Of a DNA stretch of 64,000 nucleotides, positions 52,583-61,996 are shown piece after piece (the first letter of the stretch is position 1; each line of letters begins with the position of its first letter). This stretch comes from Planctomycetota bacterium (GTDB lineage: Bacteria; Planctomycetota; J058). The position numbers were made by a program, and so were the translations under genes. The notes under the pieces were generated by a model that was given only the letters and a program-made list of their open reading frames with translations, was not told where the DNA came from and did not search any database. The stretch is taken from contig JAMLIC010000010.1 in assembly GCA_023954375.1 (NCBI GenBank), positions 1-64,000 of the forward strand, given 5' to 3'.

Positions 52583-54166
52583 TTAGAACGAGAGGGGGGG
52601 CTCGGCGGGGCGCAGCCCGTCGAGCCGCCCGGTGTTCGAGCGCGGGCCGCTCGGCGGCGTCGGCTCGGCCGGCGCCTCGGGGGGCGCCTCGGCGCTCACC
52701 GGCGCCTCGGCCGCGACCTTGCCGAAGCGGGCCGAGGGCCCCCGCCGGCCCGTGATGCGGCGCAGCCGCATGCTCCGGCGGCCGGGCTGCTCCTCGAGCA
52801 GCTTGCGGATCTCCTCCTGGGCGGCCGGCGCGAGGTTCTCCTCGAGGACGCGCAGCTCGAACGTCCGCCGGCGCGAGTCGATCGCCCGGACGAGGAGCTT
52901 GTCGAGCGCCGCGTCCGGCCACTGGTCGGCCCGCGGCGGGCCCGGATGTGCCCGGGGCCGCGCCTGGTCGTCCCACTGCAGGAGCACCTGCGCCGTGGAC
53001 CGGGTGCGGCAGACGACGAGCCGCAGGCGCGAGGCGACCGGGAAGCGCAGGTTCGAGGTCGCCTCGCCGGCGATCACGACGACGGCGCGACCGAGGATCC
53101 CCGCGTCGCCCGCGGGCATGGCCGGGACGAACTCGCGCCAGACGCCGTGCGTGCTGACGACGTCGGCCTCCTCCACGCGGATCGAGTAGATCGGCCCCCT
53201 GCACTCGAGCTGCCGCAGGACGCGCTCGATCCGCCCGTGGAGCCCGCGCACGTCGGCGCTCCCGCGGACGCGCCACGACAGGTCCTCCTGGGCCAGCATG
53301 GACGCGAGGAGCTGCTCCTGGTCCTCCACGACGCGCCGGGGCAGGTCCGGGGCCTGGACGTCGCGCCCCTCGACGAAGTCGAGCAGCCGCAGCGCCGTGC
53401 GCCGCAGCGCCTCGCAGAAGACGAGCGCGAGCGGCGTCACGTCGGCGCGCGGCGAGAGCGGCTCGCCGCGGCCGCCGGGCACGGTGGCGTCGCACGCCGC
53501 CAGCGCGTCGAGGTAGGGGCCGAGGTCGCGCGGGTCGAGGATGAGCGGCGGGAACCCGTGGTGGAGGAGGACGACGCTGGCCGCGAGCCGCGACACCTGC
53601 CCGTTGTGCGTCTGGAAGGGGTGGATCAGGTGCAGGTGGTAGTAGAGCCACGCCGCGGCGCGGACGGGGTGGTCGGCCTCGAGCTGACGCGGCAGCTCGT
53701 CGACGAGCCGCTCCATGAGGTCGGGCACCGCCCCGGGGAGGGCGTAGCGGAACCGGCGGCCGCGGCGGCGCGTCTCGGGGCTCTCGGCCTCCTTCCACTC
53801 GCCCGGCAGGTGGTCGGCCGCGCCCCGGGCGCCCTCGGTCAGGGTCCGGTGGAGCTGCCGCAGGAGGGGCAGGTCCACCCGCCCCCCCTCGCGCGCCCGC
53901 CGCTCGACCAGCGCGAACGCCCGCCGATGGCGCTCGAGCGCGAGGAAGCGGTCGAGCGGATGCCCGCCCGAGACGATGTCGCGCTCGAGGAAGGCGGTCA
54001 CCTCGGCCAGCGTGAGCCGCTCGCGCGCGCCCAGGCCGTCGGACGCCCACATGAACTGGGGCACCAGCCAGCGCTGCATGCGCTCGACGAGGTCGGGGGT
54101 GAAGGGGCGGTGCGCATCGATCCGCTCGCGCAGCGCCTCGACCTCGGAGTACGGCGTCGCCGTCAT
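52583..54166 (-). CDS. Fic-domain protein with altered active site and unknown C-terminal half
   Basis: 527 residues. The Fic N-terminal helix (RLTLAEVTAFLERDI) and core (WLYYHLHLIHPF) are clear, but the active-site loop at 182-193 reads HPFQTHNGQVSR instead of HPFx(D/E)GNGRxxR. The catalytic His and final Arg are kept; the Mg-binding acid is Thr186, the first Gly is His187 and the phosphate-binding Arg is Gln190. The inhibitory-helix Glu seems absent too (ASDGLGARER). The C-terminal 270 residues have no known domain. GGAGGGG precedes the ATG. It may use another ligand or be a pseudoenzyme. Confidence 0.82.
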   Translation of the reverse strand: MTATPYSEVEALRERIDAHRPFTPDLVERMQRWLVPQFMWASDGLGARERLTLAEVTAFLERDIVSGGHPLDRFLALERHRRAFALVERRAREGGRVDLPLLRQLHRTLTEGARGAADHLPGEWKEAESPETRRRGRRFRYALPGAVPDLMERLVDELPRQLEADHPVRAAAWLYYHLHLIHPFQTHNGQVSRLAASVVLLHHGFPPLILDPRDLGPYLDALAACDATVPGGRGEPLSPRADVTPLALVFCEALRRTALRLLDFVEGRDVQAPDLPRRVVEDQEQLLASMLAQEDLSWRVRGSADVRGLHGRIERVLRQLECRGPIYSIRVEEADVVSTHGVWREFVPAMPAGDAGILGRAVVVIAGEATSNLRFPVASRLRLVVCRTRSTAQVLLQWDDQARPRAHPGPPRADQWPDAALDKLLVRAIDSRRRTFELRVLEENLAPAAQEEIRKLLEEQPGRRSMRLRRITGRRGPSARFGKVAAEAPVSAEAPPEAPAEPTPPSGPRSNTGRLDGLRPAEPPLSF

Positions 54167-54419
54167 GTCCCCTCCGGCGGGCAGCTTACATCGCGCGGGG
54201 GGGGGCGCGCCCGCGCAGAGATCCACCACGGAGGGGGGAGCGCGCGCGGCCGAGATCGATCGTCGGATCCTGTCCGTCGTGCGGAGCACGACGTCTCAGG
54301 CGTCGAACCAGAGACCCCGGGACGGAGGTGCCGCGGGCCCCACTCGCCCGCCCGAGGCCATCCGCGCCGCAGCCGTCGATCACACCAGGGCCTGTCCTCA
54401 ACCCGTCTTCCCAGACGGC

Positions 54420-55427
54420 CGAGCCGCCTCCGAGCACACCTCACCGCGCCTTCGCAGCAGGAGCGTCAGGCGAGGCCGAGGAGGGCGAGGCGCTGCGGCG
54501 CGAAGGCGAGGGAAGGCGGCCTCCTGGCCGCCGACCGAGCCTGAGCGGTCGGGGCCGACGAAGTCGGCCCCGACGCACCGCAGCGCCCGCCATCCTCGGC
54601 CGCAGCCGCGATCACACGACCGAGCCGCCTCCGAGCACACCTCACCGCGCCTTCGCAGCAGGAGCGTCAGGCGAGGCCGAGGAGGGCGAGGCGCTGCGGC
54701 GCGAAGGCGAGGGAAGGCGGCGTCCTGGCCGCCGACCGAGCCTGAGCGGTCGGGGCCGACGAAGTCGGCCCCGACGCACCGCAGCGCCCGCCATCCCGGC
54801 CGCGGCCGCGATCACTATGACCGAGCCGCTCTCCGAGCACACCTTCACCCGCGCCTTCGCAGCAGGAGCGTCAGGCGAGGCCGAGGAGGGCGAGGCGCTG
54901 CGGCGCGAAGGCGAGGGAAGGCGGCGTCCTGGCCGCCGACCGAGCCTGAGCGGTCGGGGCCGACGAAGTCGGCCCCGACGCACCGCAGCGCCCGCCATCC
55001 TCGGCCGCAGCCGCGATCACACGACCGAGCCGCCTCCGAGCACACCTCACCCGCGCCTTCGCAGCAGGAGCGTCAGGCGAGGCCGAGGAGGGCGAGGCGC
55101 TGCGGCGCGAAGGCGAGGGAAGGCGGCCTCCTGGCCGCCGACCGAGCCTGAGCGGTCGGGGGGCCGACGAAGTCGGCCCCGACGCACCGCAGCGCCCGCC
55201 ATCCTCGGCCGCAGCCGCGATCACACGACCGAGCCGCCTCCGAGCACACTCACCCGCGCCTTCGCAGCAGGAGCGTCAGGCGAGGCCGAGGAGGGCGAGG
55301 CGCTGCGGCGCGAAGGCGAGGGAAGGCGGCCTCCTGGCCGCCGACCGAGCCGGGGGGGGGGGCCCCCCGCCCGCCCCCCCCCCCGCCCCGCCGCGCCCGC
55401 CATCCTCGGCCGCAGCCGCGATCACAC
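54420..55427. repeat. tandem array of five 201-204 bp hairpin-rich units
   Basis: Units start at 54420, 54621, 54822, 55026 and 55230, each with CGAGCCGC and ending GCGATCAC. Within a unit GGCGCTGCGG pairs with CCGCAGCGCC and encloses GGCGGC/GCCGCC, GACCG/CGGTC and GGGGCCGAC-GAA-GTCGGCCCC stems, a cloverleaf-like plan. CGCCTTCGC/GCGAAGGCG forms an overlapping stem. Units are nearly identical; the fifth loses its 3' half to a G/C run (about 55351-55393). Frames read through on both strands but look like translated repeats. The flank 54167-54419 contains one GTCGTGC/GCACGAC hairpin and no gene. Confidence 0.9.
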
Positions 55428-55435
55428 CAGAACGC

Positions 55436-55470
55436 GCGCGAGGGAGCCCCCGGTGGGAGCTCCCTCGCGC
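55436..55470 (-). terminator. clpC terminator hairpin
   Basis: GCGCGAGGGAGC (55436-55447) pairs perfectly with GCTCCCTCGCGC (55459-55470) with an 11-base loop. On the minus strand it begins 25 bases after the clpC stop. Confidence 0.6.
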
Positions 55471-55494
55471 CGTGTGGTCGGGAGACCGTCGTCG

Positions 55495-57996
<2,502 letters not shown>

Positions 57997-58021
57997 GTCG
58001 TGAGTCTCCTACCTGTGCGCC

Positions 58022-59074
58022 TCAGTTCAGGCTCGCGAGCCGGCGCCGCACGTAATCGGCGCGGTTCTCGTCGCGCTCGGGCGTGTCGAGCTCGCTGCCG
58101 CTCAGCTTCTGCAGGTGCGCAGGCTGAGTCACGATGAAGAGTTCATTGACGGTCGAGATCGGGATCGCGTCGATGAGGCCGAGGTTCACGCCCATCCGCA
58201 CGGCGGACAGGTAGTCCATGGTCTCTTCGCTCGTGATCAGCCGGGCTCGCTCCAGCATACCGAAGGCCCGCCACACGCGGTCCTCCAGCCCGACGCGGTT
58301 CTCGGTGATGAGCTTCTCGCGCCAGTTACGCTCGAACTTGATGATCTGCGGCACGTACTCGGCGACCGTCTTGAGGACGTCCTCCTCGGAGCGGCCGAGC
58401 GTCACCTGGTTCGAGATCTGATAGAAGTCGCCCATGGCCTGGGTGCCCTCGCCGTAGAAGCCGCGCACCGCCAGGCCGATCTTGCTCACCGCGTGGAAGA
58501 CCTTCTCGATCTGCTTGGTCATCACGAGCGCGGGGAGATGCAGCATCACCGACACGCGCATGCCCGTGCCGCAGTTGGTCGGGCAGGCGGTCAGGTAGCC
58601 GAACTCGGGGGAGAAGGCGAAGTCCATCTGCCCCTCGAGCCGCTTGTCGAACTCGAGGATCTGCCGCCAGGCGGCGTCGGGCTGGAACCCGGAGCGCAGC
58701 ACCTGGATGCGCAGGTGGTCCTCCTCGTTGACCATCACCGAGACCATGCCGCGCGGCCCCACCGCCACGCCCCGGTCGCCCTTGCTGTTGGCGTGGTCGC
58801 GCGAGATCAGGTGCCGCTCGACCAGGCACTGCCGCTCGAGCGGGCTCGTCTCGTTGAGGTTCTGGTAGCTCACGTCGTACTCGAGCTTCGCCCCGCGGAT
58901 CCGGTCGCGCAGCCAGCGCTCGAGCTCGGACTTGCGGCGCTCCTCGATCCGCGTGAGGAAGGGGAAGCCCACCACGTTCCGCGCCAGGCGGATGCGGGTG
59001 CTCATGACGATGTCGCTCTCCGGCCCCGTGCCGGACAGCCACTCGCCCACCTCGTTGAGATCGAGCTCGCCCAT
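58022..59074 (-). CDS. mcsB: protein arginine kinase McsB
   Basis: 350 residues of the phosphagen-kinase fold: VMSTRIRLARNVVGFPF near the start, the ATP-site CPTNCGTGMRVSVMLHLP block with its conserved Cys, and the later LERARLITSEE and RMGVNLGL helices. McsB phosphorylates arginines on misfolded proteins and on CtsR, marking them for ClpCP. Its ATG overlaps the mcsA stop (TGATG). No ctsR is present, so control must be different from that in Bacillus. Confidence 0.96.
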   Translation of the reverse strand: MGELDLNEVGEWLSGTGPESDIVMSTRIRLARNVVGFPFLTRIEERRKSELERWLRDRIRGAKLEYDVSYQNLNETSPLERQCLVERHLISRDHANSKGDRGVAVGPRGMVSVMVNEEDHLRIQVLRSGFQPDAAWRQILEFDKRLEGQMDFAFSPEFGYLTACPTNCGTGMRVSVMLHLPALVMTKQIEKVFHAVSKIGLAVRGFYGEGTQAMGDFYQISNQVTLGRSEEDVLKTVAEYVPQIIKFERNWREKLITENRVGLEDRVWRAFGMLERARLITSEETMDYLSAVRMGVNLGLIDAIPISTVNELFIVTQPAHLQKLSGSELDTPERDENRADYVRRRLASLN

Positions 59075-59589
59075 CACGTGCTCGGCTCCTCCACCTGCTG
59101 CTGCTCGAGCGAGCGGATCTTGTCGCGCACCTCGGCGGCCCGCTCGTACTCCTCGCGCTCCACGGCCTGGCTGAGGTCGCGCTGCAGGGCCGCGATCAGC
59201 CGCTGCCGCTCGATCCGCGCGCCGACCCGCGCCGGGATCCGACCCGTGTGCTGGACGGCGCCGTGGATCTTCTCCAGGAGCGGCACCAGCCCGCGCTTGA
59301 ACAGGTCGTAGTCGTTGGGGCAGCCGAGGCGCCCCGAGGCGCGGAAGTCGGAGAACGAGGTCCCGCAGCTCGGGCACGGCTCCGCGAGCTCGCCCGTGGG
59401 TGCGGCGACGACGGGCTCCGGCTCCTTCTTCCCGGCCGCGCCCGCGAGCTCCTTCGAGAACTGGTTCTTGTACGGCACGCCCCTGGAGCGGGCGCACTCC
59501 TCGCAGAGATGCGTCTCCTTCTTGTACTTCTGCACGATCTCCGTCAGGTGGACCGTGGCGAGGTTCTGATGGCAGGACTCGCAGATCAT
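59074..59589 (-). CDS. mcsA: McsA, activator of McsB
   Basis: 171 residues. The zinc-binding cysteines are CESC near the N-terminus, CEEC, then CPSC and a single Cys in GCPNDYDLF. A C-terminal UVR motif (AVEREEYERAAEVRDKIRSL) contacts ClpC/McsB. McsA stimulates McsB and senses stress through its cysteines. It is the first gene of the operon, with a leader of about 68 nt from the TTGACA promoter. Confidence 0.95.
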   Translation of the reverse strand: MICESCHQNLATVHLTEIVQKYKKETHLCEECARSRGVPYKNQFSKELAGAAGKKEPEPVVAAPTGELAEPCPSCGTSFSDFRASGRLGCPNDYDLFKRGLVPLLEKIHGAVQHTGRIPARVGARIERQRLIAALQRDLSQAVEREEYERAAEVRDKIRSLEQQQVEEPST

Positions 59590-59663
59590 GGGGATTCCGG
59601 GGGGCAGGCGACCAAGCACAAACCCTGCCGGGATTCGAACTTAGGTCGGTCGCGACGCGGGAG

Positions 59664-59692
59664 ACGATACCAGGGGGGTCAGGTACTGTCAA
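59664..59692 (-). promoter_or_regulatory. sigma-70 promoter of mcsA-mcsB-clpC
   Basis: TTGACA (59692-59687), a 17-base spacer and TATCGT (59669-59664) on the minus strand, with transcription expected from near 59657. I see no CtsR heptad repeat, CIRCE element or heat-shock-sigma-type site in the leader. Confidence 0.7.
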
Positions 59693-59694
59693 GG

Positions 59695-60504
59695 TCACCA
59701 AGACTTAGGAGCGTGTCGGTCGATCCTTAGCTCTCCATCGCCATCATGCCCTGGCGCGCCGCCGGTGTGCGCCTCGCGGTCGTGAGCCCTGGCGCTCCCT
59801 CGGTCTCGGCGGCGGTCGCGGAGCCACGCCCGCGTGCGGGGGGCGCCGCCGGGCGTCGCCGCCAGGCGCGCCGCGAGCGCCGCGAGGTCCGCCTGATCGT
59901 CGACGTCGGGCCAGGCGGGACCCCTCCCCACCTCGAGGCCGGCGGCCCGCGCCGCGGCGACGGTGTCGTCGAGCGCGTGGGGCGTGCTCCATCGGATGGC
60001 GCCCTCGAGCCAGGCGGACGGCGCGCCGCCCGCGAGGGCCAGCAGGTGGAAGCCGCCGTCGCGCGCCGTCGTCGGTCCGAGCACGACGGGGACCTCCTCG
60101 ACGCGCCGGAGGGCCTCGACGAGGTGGTCCGCCGGCAGGTCGGGCGCGTCGCTCCCGAGCACGACCCGCGCCGCGCCCGGCGCGGCCTCGAGCGCCCGGC
60201 GCAGCCGCGCCCCGAGGCCGCCCGTCCCCTGGGGGGCGTGGGCGGCGCCCCTCCTCTCGATGAGGCGGGCCAGGGTCGGCCCCGGATCGTCGGGGTCGGT
60301 GTGCACCACGAGGCGCCCGCCGACCCGGGCCGCGGCCTCGGCGGCCATCCCCAGGGCGTCCTCGAGGAACGCCCTGGCCGCGTCGGCGGCGGCCGCGTCT
60401 CCGATCGTCGCCGCGAGGCGCGTCTTGACCCGCCCTGGCGACGGAACGCGCGTCAGGAGCGTGATCCGGCGCTCGGCCCAGGCGTGCCAACCGCTTGACA
60501 GCAC
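59695..60504 (-). CDS. DUF2064-type glycosyltransferase-like protein
   Basis: 269 residues. The family opening LLTRVPSPGRVKTRLAATIG is followed by LGSDAPDLPADHL (the DxD-like nucleotide-sugar site) and DGGFHLLAL. It belongs to the TIGR04282-like family of predicted glycosyltransferases of unknown acceptor. The C-terminal 50 residues are disordered and charged. AGGAGGG precedes the GTG. Its start overlaps the -35 of the divergent nusA promoter. Confidence 0.82.
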   Translation of the reverse strand: MLSSGWHAWAERRITLLTRVPSPGRVKTRLAATIGDAAAADAARAFLEDALGMAAEAAARVGGRLVVHTDPDDPGPTLARLIERRGAAHAPQGTGGLGARLRRALEAAPGAARVVLGSDAPDLPADHLVEALRRVEEVPVVLGPTTARDGGFHLLALAGGAPSAWLEGAIRWSTPHALDDTVAAARAAGLEVGRGPAWPDVDDQADLAALAARLAATPGGAPRTRAWLRDRRRDRGSARAHDREAHTGGAPGHDGDGELRIDRHAPKSW

Positions 60505-60522
60505 GTCCGGCCCTCCTAGAAT
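60495..60522 (+). promoter_or_regulatory. sigma-70 promoter for nusA-infB
   Basis: TTGACA (60495-60500), a 16-base spacer and TAGAAT (60517-60522). Transcription from near 60529 would give a leader of about 250 nt before nusA. Confidence 0.65.
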
Positions 60523-60528
60523 GCTCGG

Positions 60529-60781
60529 TGAAGCCGGTCAGCAGTCTGCCACAAGATGCGGTGTGCCGCCGTGAGGCGGGACACACGGAGTGGGCATCCT
60601 GTGCCGGTGGCCAGCGTCTCGCGCGTCGCCTTCGGGTGACTCGCGGGGCGAGGGTCGCCTGCTTCGAGGGGTCCACTTCTTTTGTTTCCAGGCCGCCCGA
60701 CCGGCGCCCAGGGCGCTCGAGTGCGCCTCACGGCGCCGGCCGGCGCTGGAGGCGGCGGCGACCGACGCGACGGAGAGCGCC
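60529..60781 (+). other. long 5' leader of nusA
   Basis: A gene-free leader. It contains a hairpin at 60561-60585 (GTGTGCCGCC-GTGA-GGCGGGACACAC) and a smaller one, GGCGA-GGG-TCGCC (60647-60659), followed about 18 bases later by a T-rich tract (TTCTTTTGTTT). This arrangement would suit attenuation or NusA autoregulation. In many bacteria rimP sits here; no rimP is visible. Confidence 0.5.
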
Positions 60782-61915
60782 ATGATCAACGGCATGAAGG
60801 GCAGCGACATCCTGCGGATCGTCGACGCGCTGCATCGCGAGAAGGGCGTCGATAAGGAGATCATCTTCTCCGGGATCGAGGCGGCCCTGCTCTCGGCGGC
60901 CAAGAAGAAGCTCGGCCTGCACAAGAACATCGTCATCGAGATCAGCCGCGAGACGGGCGACATCACCGCCCTCGACGGCGAGGAGCCGCTCGAGGACCTG
61001 GCCGAGCTCGGCCGCATCGCGGCCCTCACCGCGAAGCAGGTGATGATCCAGAAGATCCGCGAGGCCGAGCGCGACGTCGTCCATGACGAGCACATCCGGC
61101 GCGTGGGCCAGCTCGTCCCCGTGACGGTGCAGCGGTTCGAGAAGCCCAACGTCATCGTCAGCCTGGGCAAGGCCGAGGGGATCATCCCCTGGCGGGAGCA
61201 GATGCCCGGCGAGAGCTACAACCCGGGCGAGCGCATCAAGTGCCTCATCCTCGAGGTGAAGAAGGTGGGCCAGCGGGTGCGGATCGTGCTCTCGCGCGCG
61301 CACCCCGACCTCCTGCGGCACCTGTTCGAGCTCGAGGTGCCCGAGATCCAGGAGCGGATCATCGAGATCAAGGCGCTGGCGCGCGACCCGGGCCACCGCT
61401 CGAAGGTGGCCGTGCAGTCGATCGACCACAAGGTCGACTGCGTCGGGGCCTGCGTGGGCATCCGCGGCTCGCGCATCAAGAACATCGTCGACGAGCTGAA
61501 CGGCGAGAAGATCGACATCGTGCGATGGAACGAGTCGCAAGAGGTCTACATCATGAACGCCATGAAGCCCGCGATCGTGAACGCGATCGAGCTCGACTTC
61601 GAGACGAAGCGGGCGAAGGTGTTCGTGGAGGAGGACCAGCTCTCGCTGGCGATCGGCCGGCGCGGCCAGAACGTCCGCCTCGCCTCGCGCCTGACAGGCT
61701 GGGCGATCGACCTGGTCACGGGGACGCCGGACGCGTACGAGGAGCGGTTCCAGGTCGCCTACGACGCGTCCCACGAGCGGCCGGCGGTGCAGTCGCCGGC
61801 GGCGGCCGCGGCCGCGGCGCTGCTGCCCGAGGGGCCGCTCGAGGGCGACGGTCAGGGGGACGGGGGCGGAGAGTACGTCGAGGGCGAGGACGAGCTCGCC
61901 GCGCGGGGGGAGTGA
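60782..61915 (+). CDS. nusA: transcription termination/antitermination factor NusA
   Basis: 377 residues. The N-terminal RNA-polymerase-binding domain (about 1-125) is followed by an S1 domain (GQLVPVTVQRFEKPNVIVSL, GRAHP-type start) and two KH domains (VDCVGACVGIRGSRIKNIV and LAIGRRGQNVRLASRLTGW). It ends in an acidic, Ala/Gly-rich tail instead of the helical AR repeats of E. coli NusA. It modulates pausing and termination. GGAGA precedes the ATG. infB follows after 81 bases, the classic order. Confidence 0.96.
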   Translation: MINGMKGSDILRIVDALHREKGVDKEIIFSGIEAALLSAAKKKLGLHKNIVIEISRETGDITALDGEEPLEDLAELGRIAALTAKQVMIQKIREAERDVVHDEHIRRVGQLVPVTVQRFEKPNVIVSLGKAEGIIPWREQMPGESYNPGERIKCLILEVKKVGQRVRIVLSRAHPDLLRHLFELEVPEIQERIIEIKALARDPGHRSKVAVQSIDHKVDCVGACVGIRGSRIKNIVDELNGEKIDIVRWNESQEVYIMNAMKPAIVNAIELDFETKRAKVFVEEDQLSLAIGRRGQNVRLASRLTGWAIDLVTGTPDAYEERFQVAYDASHERPAVQSPAAAAAAALLPEGPLEGDGQGDGGGEYVEGEDELAARGE

Positions 61916-61996
61916 GCCCCCCGCGGCCGCGCGTGACGGCGCGGCCGCACCCAGGTCGGAGTCTCCAGGTCTCACGTAAGAGGGTATTCGGTCGAT

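Noticed and set aside
54420..55427. CRISPR array
   Set aside because: The units are about 200 bp, contiguous and nearly identical, with no short repeats alternating with unique spacers and no cas genes.
59617..59640. tRNA gene in the mcsA leader (T-loop-like TTCGAAT with CCCGGC)
   Set aside because: Only a T-loop-like string on the minus strand; the 5' side of the stem does not pair and no anticodon or D arm is present.
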